64,000 nt of DNA from Nitrobacter sp963807355. GTDB taxonomy: Bacteria; Pseudomonadota; Alphaproteobacteria; Rhizobiales; Xanthobacteraceae. The stretch spans positions 1 to 64,000 of the forward strand of contig CAWEBX010000003.1 of the NCBI GenBank assembly GCA_963807355.1. The letters run 5' to 3'. Position numbers and translations under genes: made by a program. Below the pieces are notes generated by a model. That model was not told the origin of the DNA. It searched no databases and saw only the letters and a program-made list of their open reading frames with translations. Below are positions 49,088 to 58,453 of the stretch, piece after piece; within the stretch, counting starts at the first letter, position 1, and each line of letters starts with the position of its first letter.

Positions 49088-49185
49088 CCCAGACGCGCCG
49101 TCCTTCGAAAATCACCGTGGCTGCTCGGAGATTGCCCGGATATGGAGACTGCCCGGATGATGGGCACGCGCCCCGGCGCGACACG

Positions 49186-50277
49186 TCAACAACCCAGCGC
49201 CACCGGACGAAACGCCTGCAACAAATGCTGATCGATCTTGCCGCCCATTTCTTCCATGGTCGCAAAGGATTTGGCGTGCGTGAAAGGAAGGCGATAGGCC
49301 CGCTTCTCAACCAGCGCGGCATGAATGTCCACGATCGTGGTAAGGCGCACGATGTCGCTAATCTGATCGCCACGCAGGCCATCCGGATAGCCCGAGCCAT
49401 CAAGCATCTCATGATGGTGCAGAACAACGTCGAGCATCTCGGACGGAAAGCCGCCCTGCCTCAGCAAGGCTTCGTAGCCAAGGCGCGCATGCCGCCGAAT
49501 TTCATTTTTCTCCTCGTTGTCGAGCTTACCTGGCTTGTCGAGAATCGCGACGGGAATGAAGGCCTTGCCCACATCATGGAGCAAGGCGGCGCGAGCAAGG
49601 CGGCGCTGATCTTCCTCGCGCATTCCGAGCTGCTGCGCGAAGGCGGCGGCGAAGCCTGTGACAAACAGACAGTGACGGTAGGTATGAGTATGGTGGCGGC
49701 CGACGGTGGCCAACCAGTCACGCAACGAGGAGAGCTTGATCGCCATCAGAATCTCTTGCTCCGCCTCCATGACATCGCTGAATGAGAGCGGAACGCCGGC
49801 TGGAAGACTCTCGAAGATCTTCACCAGCACAGCATGGGCTGCGGCAATACCGCGATTCAGAGCGTTGGCGTTCGCCGCCGTGCCACTATCGTTGTCGTCC
49901 GGAAATGCGGCGCGGACACGCTGTAGAACGACTTGCGCATCCAACGGGCGCGAGATGGTATCGGTGGCGCCGAGCGCCCACGCCTGCATCGATTCGTGAT
50001 GAAGGGCATCTGCAAGAACGAACAGCCGCGGCATCGATCGATAGACCTCGGCGCACAGCTTGCTGCGCACCTGCAGCACGCTTTCGGGGGAACGCAGATT
50101 GATATCGACGACGATGCCCGAAAATCGACCGTCCGGCCTGTCCGGGATCCCGGAAGTCAGTGTGGTATCAACGTCGGCTGCGCATTGCAGAATGGCCCAC
50201 AGATCGCTGCTGCGGTCGGCCCGGTCGGACGCCAGAAGCAGGCGGCGCCTTGTGCGCGATCCGGTTGTGAGCGTCAT
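49186..50277 (-). CDS. receiver-like / HD-GYP domain protein (cyclic-di-GMP phosphodiesterase type)
   Basis: 363 residues. The N-terminal ~130 residues look like a degenerate response-regulator receiver (LLLASDRADRSSDLWAILQ, GIVVDINLRSPESV, ALGATDTISRPLDAQVVLQR). The C-terminal HD-GYP domain has YRHCLFVTGFAAAFAQQLGM, LARAALLHDVGKAFIPVAIL, EIRRHARLGYEALLRQGGFP, and VVLHHHEMLDGSGYPDGLRG. The HD and GYP signatures are complete, consistent with breakdown of cyclic di-GMP. No partner kinase is adjacent. Intact and just outside the right repeat. Confidence 0.88.
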   Translation of the reverse strand: MTLTTGSRTRRRLLLASDRADRSSDLWAILQCAADVDTTLTSGIPDRPDGRFSGIVVDINLRSPESVLQVRSKLCAEVYRSMPRLFVLADALHHESMQAWALGATDTISRPLDAQVVLQRVRAAFPDDNDSGTAANANALNRGIAAAHAVLVKIFESLPAGVPLSFSDVMEAEQEILMAIKLSSLRDWLATVGRHHTHTYRHCLFVTGFAAAFAQQLGMREEDQRRLARAALLHDVGKAFIPVAILDKPGKLDNEEKNEIRRHARLGYEALLRQGGFPSEMLDVVLHHHEMLDGSGYPDGLRGDQISDIVRLTTIVDIHAALVEKRAYRLPFTHAKSFATMEEMGGKIDQHLLQAFRPVALGC

Positions 50278-50582
50278 CGGTCCTCATTGGTGTCAGCCCA
50301 ACGCTTCGTTACTTTAGCTGATAAGGAGATTCGCGAAGATTAAAGGGCAGTGTTAACGCTGCGTAAGTTGCTCGCCGGAAATTCAACGGAACAGACCGCT
50401 TCGGCCGGGGATTTTCCGTTATCCCGCCCGCTGGCTGTCCATGGTGAGAATGATCACTGATCCTGCCAACACGCGTGGAGACAAAGCGCGAATGTGTTAG
50501 AATCCAGCATCGAAGCTTTTCGCGAATTGCGAGTCGCGAATTTCTGACGATTTCCATTCTTTCGTGCCAGCTAGGCGGCATC

Positions 50583-50960
50583 ATGAAACAGCGGACATTG
50601 GTCTTTGGGTCGAGATGGGTCTTCGGGTCGACATGCCTTGTTGCATTTTTAACGGCCTGGACCGCTCCGGGACACGCGCAGCCGACGGTCGTGGGGCCGA
50701 CATCTTCCCCGCCATTCACGGCAACGCATTCAAACAACATCCCATTGGCTATCGGTATGGATGAAATAACTGCCGCATATGCGCTCGGCGGGTCACTGAA
50801 CTACATTAAAGGCCCTCCCGGCGACGAAGTGTTTCTAGCGCTCCGAAACTTCAGCGCCAGCGGCTTCTTCAACCAAAAGCACAGACTTTATTTGCAGTTC
50901 CGCAGAGGACGTCTCGTGGGCTGGAAGGGCGATTGGGGCCATAACTGGATGTGGCGATAA
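50583..50960 (+). CDS. hypothetical secreted protein
   Basis: 125 residues from ATG 50583, which starts a signal peptide (KQRTLVFGSRWVFGSTCLVA ... GHAQ). The mature part begins with a Pro/Thr-rich stretch. It continues IPLAIGMDEITAAYALGGSL, then NYIKGPPGDEVFLALRN and a strand-rich end RLYLQFRRGRLVGWKGDWG. The last part resembles small periplasmic domains where a short repeat packs as beta-hairpins. Family unknown to me. Single gene. Confidence 0.6.
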   Translation: MKQRTLVFGSRWVFGSTCLVAFLTAWTAPGHAQPTVVGPTSSPPFTATHSNNIPLAIGMDEITAAYALGGSLNYIKGPPGDEVFLALRNFSASGFFNQKHRLYLQFRRGRLVGWKGDWGHNWMWR

Positions 50961-51092
50961 TTGCGGCTATCGTCGAGAAGAATAGCAATTGGCTTGCATC
51001 CCGCCGTAAGGTCAGATGTCGCGGCCCATCGATCTGGTCAGCGTGCGCGCCTCGCCTTCTTCGCCGGACATCTCAGGAGTAAGAACGGCGCC

Positions 51093-51811
51093 TCAGAACC
51101 AGCGTTCGTCGACGAGGACGGTGTCGCCGGGGCTGAGCGGCGTAGCGGTGGGGACGCTGATGCGGACGGTTCCGCGGGCATCGGTGTGGGTGACGATGAC
51201 GAGGTCGCGTCTGGCGCGGGGCGAGAAGCCGCCGGCGATGGCGACGGCGCTTTCGACTGTCATGTTCGGCACGAACGGATACTGGCCGGGAGCCGCCACC
51301 TCGCCAAGAATGAAGAACGGCCGGTAGGCCTCGACCTCGGCGGCGACGTAAGGCTGGCGGATGTAACCGTTGCGCAACCGCGCGGCGATGGCGGCGGACA
51401 GTTCAGCCGGCGTGCGGCCGCGCGCGGTGACGGCGCCGATCAGTGGCATGGTGATGCTGCCGCCGGCACCGACCAGATAGGTGTTGGTGAGGCCTTCTGG
51501 CCGTAGACCACGATGCGCAGCCGGCCGCCGGCATCAAGCCGGTAGGCGGGATCGTGCACAACCGGCGGTGGCGCGGCAGGGTAGACAACGGGCGCCGCGG
51601 CGATGGCTGGCGTGTCCCACAGACCCGGCGTGTTCCATAGGCCACGGCGAGGAACCGGCGGCGGCGCGGACGCCATCCGTCCTCCATAGGCCAGCGCATC
51701 GAGAGCGTTGTGCGGACGGACCATCGCCGTCGGCTGCCGCATGCATCCCGACAACGCCAGCGCGGTTAGCGCAGCAACCAAAGATATTGGAAATGCGCGC
51801 GAGAGCCGCAC
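51093..51811 (-). pseudogene. Wza-like polysaccharide export lipoprotein, one frameshift
   Basis: From ATG 51811 a lipoprotein signal is read (FPISLVAALTALALSGCMRQ, lipobox Cys about 23), then a Pro-rich linker and the start of the export domain (YRLDAGGRLRIVVYGQKA). Near 51490 the frame slips by one base. The rest follows: GLTNTYLVGAGGSITMPLIG, AVTARGRTPAELSAAIAARL, YRPFFILGEVAAPGQYPFVP, NMTVESAVAIAGGFSPRARR, ending at 51093. These are the Poly_export and SLBB domains of outer-membrane polysaccharide export proteins. About 238 residues in total. No capsule genes are adjacent. Confidence 0.8.
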
Positions 51812-51913
51812 CGGGGCCTGTCCCTTGTCACGAGATCGCCCGGTTCTGCACCCGCTATGGTTAACAGAAGGTAACCTCTTCTTCGTGGCGAGATTGGCAC
51901 CGATGTCCGGCGG

Positions 51914-52228
51914 TTATTCCCGTGAGTAGCCGATCAGGGGCGGTCGCGGCCGGAATAGCAGCATCAGAAGAATGCCCACACCCCCGAGCACTGCGAAGGC
52001 GGGCTGATTCAAAACCAGCTTGACGAGATCCCACATCCAGGGTGTCGAGGCTTCGATCTGAATACGAACCGCTTGCTGGCTGGCTTGATGAATATCGTTC
52101 CAGAATTCGCCGAGTTTGGTCAGCCGCACGGTTTGGTCGGCGATTGACCGAGCGCCATCATAAACCAGAAAAATAAAGCCGCCGGCCAGCAGCAGCAACC
52201 CGATGAAACGAAAAATCGCCCGGATCAT
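51914..52228 (-). CDS. small two-helix membrane protein, conserved hypothetical
   Basis: 104 residues from ATG 52228. N-terminal helix IRAIFRFIGLLLLAGGFIFL, a polar middle (SIADQTVRLTKLGEFWNDIH), and a second helix FAVLGGVGILLMLLFRPR. Conserved near rpsT in Bradyrhizobium relatives as far as I recall; function unknown. It is divergent from rpsT with 354 bases between. Confidence 0.65.
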   Translation of the reverse strand: MIRAIFRFIGLLLLAGGFIFLVYDGARSIADQTVRLTKLGEFWNDIHQASQQAVRIQIEASTPWMWDLVKLVLNQPAFAVLGGVGILLMLLFRPRPPLIGYSRE

Positions 52229-52582
52229 GCCCGTACCTGCTCCTTGTCCGCAGTTGCAGGTCGCCCCTTAGCCCTCGAAGGCACGAAATTCAACCTCGCC
52301 ATCGTCTCTTTCGAGTCCTTGCGAAGGCCCTTCTTGCCCACCCACCCGGAGACGCCGGACCTGCCGGGAGGCGTTGACGCTCGAAAACAGGGGCTCTATA
52401 AGACCGCTGATGGCGGTGGGGTGATCCTGCCGCCGCTGTTCTTTGAAAAAGGCCCCTCGCAAGTTTCGAGGACGGTATTTTCAGGAACACCGGAAAACAC
52501 ATTCGGGCTCATCCGCGCAATCGAATGACCGGCCCACTGGCTGGCCTCTCGCGGGAGCACTGGCGAAGGATACTTCGAGACC
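52229..52582. other. rpsT upstream region, no gene supported
   Basis: The largest frame (94 codons, 52244-52528) has no family features and no ribosome site. The stretch most likely holds the rpsT promoter and leader. Confidence 0.45.
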
Positions 52583-52849
52583 ATGGCCAATACGACATCC
52601 GCCAAGAAAGCGACACGCAAGATTGCCCGCCGGACCGCCATCAACAGGTCGCGGCGCACCCTGATGCGCGGCTCGGTCCGGATCGTCGAGGAAGCGATCG
52701 CGAAGGGTGATCGCGACGCCGCGGTCCAGGCGATGAAGCGCGCAGAGCCGGAATTGATGCGGGCTGGCCAGCAAAACATCATTCATAAGAACAATGCGAG
52801 CCGCAAGGTTTCCCGGCTGACGCATCGAATCGCCAAGCTTGCAAAATGA
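52583..52849 (+). CDS. rpsT: 30S ribosomal protein S20
   Basis: 88 residues from ATG 52583. Standard S20: ANTTSAKKATRKIARRTAIN, RSRRTLMRGSVRIVEEAIAK, and the C-terminal INKNNASRKVSRL-type end (here IIHKNNASRKVSRLTHRIAK). It binds 16S rRNA in the small subunit. A strong terminator follows. rpsT ahead of dnaA is the usual order in this family. Confidence 0.97.
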   Translation: MANTTSAKKATRKIARRTAINRSRRTLMRGSVRIVEEAIAKGDRDAAVQAMKRAEPELMRAGQQNIIHKNNASRKVSRLTHRIAKLAK

Positions 52850-52883
52850 ACTGATCGAAGACGTTATTCGTCAGAATATCTCA

Positions 52884-52916
52884 AAAGGCCTGGCCAATCG
52901 CCAGGCCTTTATTTTT
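52884..52916 (+). terminator. rho-independent terminator of rpsT
   Basis: AAAGGCCTGG-CCAATCG-CCAGGCCTTT followed by ATTTTT makes a GC-rich stem and a T-tract 34 bases after the rpsT stop. Confidence 0.92.
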
Positions 52917-54190
52917 GCGCGGACGTGCCAGAATCTTTTATTCACCAGATCAAGTGGTGAAAGAACACTTCAACACGTTACGCCGCATCGCCTTGCGACG
53001 ACATCAGGCATCGATTGCCACGGCCATTCGATTCGCTCACGTTCCACGATGCGAATACGAGGCACGACGACAAACACCACGATCTGGTCGATTGGACCCA
53101 TCACAATAGCCATCCGGTTGAGTTCGGCGGCCTACTCTCATTCAGAGTCGACGCTTTCGCATGACTCCCATTTCGATACTTCCGTCCTGATATAACCGGA
53201 AACTTCGCAAGGGCTCAAAGACAGCCAAATGAGCGCACGGCTGACGCGGGTTACCCGCAAAAACAGCCAGAAAAAAATGCGCCGAGCTAATCACTTATCT
53301 CCATAGTGTGACAGAGCACTTCCAAAACGACCTCGCGCTTCGCCCCGCTTCATCCTTTCTTAAAATATTTTAGACAACGCGGCGGATTTGTAACACCTCA
53401 CGAAGGAGATCGAATCCGCGCGCAGATTCAAACCGTTGGTGATTGGACGCGCTGGAGGTGGAGCAGGTCCCGTGTCCTCATTCGATTTGCGCGACGCAGC
53501 CGCGACGCGAAAGACGTTGCGAGAATTGAGGCGTGGTGTATTTCTCTGAGTGTTCGCGACACTCGCGGCTCTTCAGATAGTGCTGTTTAAGAGAGCCCTG
53601 GGTGGACGTGCATACCGGCGGCGATATTCACGTTAGTGACGCTTTCCATGTGATAGCGAATGGCAACTCATAGCAACATGAGAACGGATGTTCTGTGCCG
53701 AAATTTCTCGACTGAGACGTTTACGTCAAGCGTTTGCCAGCCATGCCGCATCTCCGCCACGGGGAGCGGGCGAGTTGACTTGGTGAGTTAGAGTGCGCGC
53801 GTAGCGATCCGACAATATGGCGTCGGGTTTCGCAGACTAAATTTGAAATTGATGTGAGAAAATGTCTCGGCGCGGTCCGTCGCAGCGAGGAGGGGGTTTA
53901 TGTCAAACAAAAACAACGCCACCAGATTTCATTCATGGGGTTATCTTACGGACGTTTTCACGAACACGACGACATTTTTGCGCGCGCTCAGTCAATCTTC
54001 GGGCGGACCCTCTAGCCGCTACTGACATCGCTTTCGTTCCGTTTTCAGCCACCTAAATCGCTCGCGGTGCTTTGCCGAACGATTGTTCATGGCCGAAACG
54101 AAGCGCTTCGAAGGATCACAGCGAATGCGTGGCCTTCCGGAGAAGCAGCCGCATCCGAACATCATCAAACCAGAAAAGTCGTCACGAGAA
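52917..54190. other. long gene-free stretch upstream of dnaA, candidate origin region
   Basis: About 1.2 kb with no credible gene on either strand and visibly more A/T-rich patches than its surroundings (for example CTTAAAATATTTTAGAC near 53350, and 53830-53920). I searched for DnaA boxes (TTATNCACA) and saw only weak partial matches such as TTATCTCCA at 53298. It contains the dnaA promoter. Whether replication starts here cannot be decided from this. Confidence 0.4.
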
Positions 54191-55618
54191 ATGTCAGACA
54201 CAGAACAGGAGCGCTGGTCGCGCGTGAAGGGTCGATTGCGCTCGACCGTTGGAGAGGACATCTATTCGAGCTGGTTCGCGAGAATGGATCTGGAGAGCGT
54301 CCATGCCGAGAGCGTCCGTCTGTCGGTGCCGACGCGGTTCCTAAAAAGCTGGATCCAGGCGCATTACGCCGAGCGTGTGCTGGCCTGCTGGCAGGCCGAA
54401 CTGCCGGATGTTCACCGGATCGATCTTACCGTGCGCTCGGCCATGCGCTGCGCCGCGCCCGTCAGGGAAGCGCCCGCAACCGATGTGCACCGTCTCGAAC
54501 GCAGTGAGGGCCGGAATGGCAATGAGCTGAAAACGGTTGCGACCGCGCCGGCGTCCGCCAACCACGACGCCCTCGGCGGTTCGCCCCTCGACCCGAGGCT
54601 GACGTTTCAAAGTTTCGTCACCGGACGCTCCAATACGCTGGCCCATGCGGCGGCGCGTCAGGTGGCGGAAGGCCGTCGCGGCGACAGCGTGATGTTCAAT
54701 CCGCTTTACATCCACGCCGGCGTCGGTCTCGGCAAAACCCATCTGCTGCAAGCCGTCACATGGGCGGGCAATGCAGGCACCGAGCGCAGAGTGCTCTACC
54801 TGACGGCGGAGAAGTTCATGTATGGCTTCGTCGCCGCTCTCAAGACGCAGACGGCGCTTGCTTTCAAGGAAGCACTCCGCGGCATCGACGTTCTGGTCAT
54901 CGACGACTTGCAGTTCCTGCAAGGCAAATCGACACAGGCCGAATTCTGCCACACGTTGAATGCGCTCATCGATGCGGGCCGCCAGGTCGTCATTGCAGCC
55001 GACCGGCCGCCGTCCGACCTGGAAAGCCTCGACGATCGCGTACGATCCCGGCTCGCCGGCGGGCTCGTGGTCGAAATGGGTTCGCTCGGCGAGGAGCTTC
55101 GGCTTGGCATTTTGAGATCGCGGGTTGAAGCTGCGCGCACGCATCACGCCAGTTTCGACGTGCCTGAGCAAGTTTTGGATTATCTGGCGAAAACGATCAC
55201 GCACAACGGGCGCGACCTCGAGGGGGCGATCAACCGGCTTCTGGCGCACAGCAAGCTCAACGCCCAGCCGGTCACTCTCGAAATGGCCGAGCGCGAGGTC
55301 CGTGACCTGGTCCGCCCCCAAGAACCGAGGCGCATCAAGATCGAGGACATCCAGCGGGTCGTCGCGCGGCAGTACAATGTCAGCCGCTCGGACCTGCTGT
55401 CTTCGCGCCGCACCGCCAATGTGGTGCGGCCGCGGCAGGTCGCAATGTATCTCGCCAAAACGCTGACGCTGCGTTCCCTGCCCGAAATCGGCCGCCGGTT
55501 CGGGGGGCGAGATCATACCACCGTGCTGCACGCCGTCCGCAAGATCGAGGCGCTGGTGTCGAAAGATGTGACGCTCTCCGACGAAGTCGAATTGCTGAAA
55601 CGCCAGCTTCAGGAATAG
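54191..55618 (+). CDS. dnaA: chromosomal replication initiator DnaA
   Basis: 475 residues if ATG 54191 is used (SDTEQERWSRVKGRLRS is the family N-terminus); in-frame ATGs at 54089 and 54125 would add a poorly conserved basic extension. Domain I (VGEDIYSSWFARMDLESV), variable linker, AAA+ domain (LTFQSFVTGRSNTLAHAAAR, Walker A IHAGVGLGKTHLLQAV, Walker B VLVIDDLQFLQGKSTQAEF), and the DnaA-box-binding helix-turn-helix PEIGRRFGGRDHTTVLHAVR. It opens the origin and loads helicase. dnaN follows by 203 bases. Confidence 0.96.
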   Translation: MSDTEQERWSRVKGRLRSTVGEDIYSSWFARMDLESVHAESVRLSVPTRFLKSWIQAHYAERVLACWQAELPDVHRIDLTVRSAMRCAAPVREAPATDVHRLERSEGRNGNELKTVATAPASANHDALGGSPLDPRLTFQSFVTGRSNTLAHAAARQVAEGRRGDSVMFNPLYIHAGVGLGKTHLLQAVTWAGNAGTERRVLYLTAEKFMYGFVAALKTQTALAFKEALRGIDVLVIDDLQFLQGKSTQAEFCHTLNALIDAGRQVVIAADRPPSDLESLDDRVRSRLAGGLVVEMGSLGEELRLGILRSRVEAARTHHASFDVPEQVLDYLAKTITHNGRDLEGAINRLLAHSKLNAQPVTLEMAEREVRDLVRPQEPRRIKIEDIQRVVARQYNVSRSDLLSSRRTANVVRPRQVAMYLAKTLTLRSLPEIGRRFGGRDHTTVLHAVRKIEALVSKDVTLSDEVELLKRQLQE

Positions 55619-55821
55619 GCGCGGCGCGGCGAGAATTTCTCCGCCAAAATGCCGGGAAAAGGCCGGACCGGAGCGAGCCGCAGGCTTGCGCCGGACGGGC
55701 TTCCGCGCCACCTTGCGGTCCCGCCGAATTTAAGCAAAATCGGCGTTGAACTCGGGGTTTACATGCCGCGATCCCGCGGCATTTTCAGCACATGACGTGA
55801 ATTTGATCGGACGGATTTGCA

Positions 55822-56940
55822 ATGAAGGTCACCGTCGAACGCGCGCAACTGCTGAAATCGCTTAGCCACGTGCATCGCGTGGTCGAACGACGGAACACGA
55901 TTCCGATCTTGGGTAACGTGCTGGTTCGCGCCGAAACCGCCAAATTGTCGCTGAAGGCCACCGATCTCGATCTGGAGGTAACGGAAACGCTGGTGGCGGA
56001 AACCGGAACCGGCGGCTCGACCACGGTTCCGGCGCACATGTTCTACGACATCGTCCGCAAGCTGCCCGACGGTGCGCAAATCGTGCTGGAAGGCGACGGC
56101 GACCGCTCGGTTTTAACCATCCGCGCCGGACGCTCTCGCTTCACCCTGCAGACGCTGCCGGAGAACGATTTCCCGGACCTCGCGGCTGGCGACATGACGC
56201 ATGCCTTTTCGCTGGCTGCAGCGGACCTGAAACGGCTGATCGATCGTACCCAATTCGCGATCTCGACCGAAGAGACCCGCTACTATCTCAACGGCATCTA
56301 CCTGCACGGCGCGGGCAGCGCAAAGAGCGCGACGCTGCGCGGCGTTGCGACCGACGGTCACCGCCTGGCGCAACTCGATCTCGCGCTACCCAAGGGTGCT
56401 GAGGGAATGCCCGGCGTCATCATCCCGCGCAAGACTGTCGGCGAGGTGCAGCGGTTGATCGAGGACAGCGAGGCCGAGATCGGGATCGAATTGTCGCAGG
56501 GCAAGATTCGCTTCACCATCGGCCACGTCGTGCTGACCTCCAAGCTGATCGACGGCACCTTCCCGGACTACGGCCGAGTGATCCCGCAGAACAACGATAA
56601 GGAACTGGTCGTCGACAAAAAGGACTTCGAGGCCGCGGTCGATCGCGTCTCGACGATTTCCAGTGAGCGCGGCCGCGCCGTGAAGCTGGCGTTATCAGCG
56701 GGCAAGCTGGTCTTGTCCGTGACCAATCCCGATTCCGGCAGCGCCACCGAGGAACTCGAGGTCGAATACGCCTCCGACGCACTCGATATCGGATTCAATT
56801 CACGCTATCTCCTCGACATCGCCGCGCAAATCGAAGGCGAAGCTGCGGTGCTGAAGCTCGCCGACCCCGGGTCACCGACGCTGGTGCAGGACAGGGATTC
56901 CAAGGGCGCGCTCTACGTGCTGATGCCGATGCGGGTGTGA
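55822..56940 (+). CDS. dnaN: DNA polymerase III beta subunit (sliding clamp)
   Basis: 372 residues from ATG 55822. Three repeats of the clamp fold: KVTVERAQLLKSLSHVHRVV, ERRNTIPILGNVLVRAE at the start; FALSLAAADLKRL-type middle (here AFSLAAADLKRLIDRTQFAI); RVSTISSERGRAVKLALSAG and the end GALYVLMPMRV. It encircles DNA and tethers the polymerase. Intact; recF follows after about 165 bases. Confidence 0.97.
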   Translation: MKVTVERAQLLKSLSHVHRVVERRNTIPILGNVLVRAETAKLSLKATDLDLEVTETLVAETGTGGSTTVPAHMFYDIVRKLPDGAQIVLEGDGDRSVLTIRAGRSRFTLQTLPENDFPDLAAGDMTHAFSLAAADLKRLIDRTQFAISTEETRYYLNGIYLHGAGSAKSATLRGVATDGHRLAQLDLALPKGAEGMPGVIIPRKTVGEVQRLIEDSEAEIGIELSQGKIRFTIGHVVLTSKLIDGTFPDYGRVIPQNNDKELVVDKKDFEAAVDRVSTISSERGRAVKLALSAGKLVLSVTNPDSGSATEELEVEYASDALDIGFNSRYLLDIAAQIEGEAAVLKLADPGSPTLVQDRDSKGALYVLMPMRV

Positions 56941-57106
56941 TGGCCCTTTAGCCGCACCCGGCGACAACGAACCAACATCAAAGTCACGCCCACGAAGGCG
57001 GGCATACAGTATTCCGTTGGACATCCATTGCCCGCATCGCACCTTATGGACGACCGGTTCATCGTGCCTTCGCGGATGATGACCGGGGATGTGATAATCG
57101 TTGCCC

Positions 57107-58259
57107 ATGATCCCCTCCCGCATTCGCCGTTTGAGCCTCACCCGCTTCCGCAACTACCGCGCCGCGACGTTCGAGACGCATAGCGAGATGGTCGTGCTGG
57201 TCGGGCCAAACGGCGCCGGCAAGACCAATTGCCTTGAGGCCGTATCGCTCCTGTCGCCGGGACGCGGATTGCGGCGTGCCACGCGCGAAGACATCGCTGG
57301 CAACACGGACGACGGCTCCTGGGCGGTGTCGGCCGAGGTGCAGGGCGCGCTCGGTCTTGCGACGCTCGGCACCGGCATCGACGCGCCGAATGATGAAGCC
57401 GCACCAAGCGCCCGGCGCTACCGGATCGATCGCGAGCCCGTCGCATCGGCAGCCGCTTTCGGCGACCACCTGCGCATGGTGTGGCTGACGCCTTCGATGG
57501 ACGGCTTGTTCGCTGGCGCGGCATCGGAACGGCGACGCTTCCTCGACCGCCTGGTGCTGGCGATCGACAACGATCATTCCGGCCGCGTCTCGGCGCTGGA
57601 GCGCAGTCTGCGCTCGCGCAACCGCCTGCTCGAAATGCGCAACTACGACGATCTCTGGTGCAGCGCCGTCGAACGTGAAACCGCAGAGCTTGCCGTTGCG
57701 GTCGCGGCGATGCGCGCACAAACCGTCACTCGCCTTTCCGCCGCATTGGAGGCGCGCGGCGGAGCCTCCTCATTCCCTTCGGCAAGAAGTCGAAATCGGC
57801 GGCTGGATGGAAAACGCGCTGCTCACCGCGCCGGCCACGACGGTGGAAGACCGCTACCGCGAGATCCTGCGCGCGAACCGCGCCCGCGATGCCGCCGCCG
57901 GCCGCACGCTCGATGGCCCGCACCTCACCGACCTCGAAGTGATCTATGCGCCCAAGAACATACCGGCGAAGGATGCCTCCACCGGCGAGCAGAAAGCGCT
58001 CTTGATCGGGCTCGTGCTGGCCCATGCGGGTCTCGTGGCCGAGATGACGGGGATCACACCGCTGCTGCTGCTCGACGAGGTGGTGGCGCACCTCGATCCC
58101 GACCGCCGCGGCGCACTGTTCGGCGAACTCAAAGGTCTCGGCGCCCAGGTCTGGATGAGTGGAGCCGACCCGGCCGCGTTCGCCAACGTCGGCGCCGGCA
58201 GCGAGATTTTCGACGTCGACTCGGGACGGATCGCCCGCCGGGCACCGGTATCGCTTTGA
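57107..58259 (+). pseudogene. recF: RecF recombination mediator, one frameshift
   Basis: ATG 57107 gives IPSRIRRLSLTRFRNYRAAT and Walker A VVLVGPNGAGKTNCLEAVSL, then VWLTPSMDGLFAGAASERRR, FLDRLVLAIDNDHSGRVS. Near 57780 the frame slips. The conserved continuation EVEIGGWMENALLTAPATTV, the signature DASTGEQKALLIGLVLAHA and Walker B PLLLLDEVVAHLDPDRRGAL lie in another frame and end at 58259. RecF loads RecA at gaps. All parts are conserved, so a sequencing indel is as likely as a real loss. Confidence 0.88.
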
Positions 58260-58282
58260 ACCAAAGGTTCATCCTGCACGAC

Positions 58283-58382
58283 TAGAGTCTGTTCAACGAC
58301 GTTGAATCAAACTCAATGCTCGTCCTTTTGAGCGGGGATGATCCTATCCGAAAATCGGTTCTCATTTTCGGGACCATGCTCC
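58283..58382. repeat. mosaic palindromic repeat downstream of recF
   Basis: GAGTCTGTTCAACGACGTTG is followed by GAGCGGGGATGATCCTATCC, GAAAATCGGTTCTCATTTTC and GGACCATGCTC. The outer arms GAGC...GATC and GGACCATGCTC are an eroded version of the GAGCATGATC...GATCATGCTC repeat that is frequent in Rhizobiales. Two repeat types seem joined. Confidence 0.6.
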
Positions 58383-58453
58383 AGGCTTTGTACGACATCC
58401 TGACCGGCGCACTTGCCGCCCGCCCCTTTTGGTGTTTTCCGGAGAGATCAATC

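Noticed and set aside
52244..52528. A 94-codon frame upstream of rpsT
   Set aside because: No ribosome binding site or motif; its position fits the rpsT leader.
54341..55711. A 456-codon minus-strand frame over dnaA
   Set aside because: Shadow of dnaA, whose AAA+ and helix-turn-helix motifs are unmistakable.
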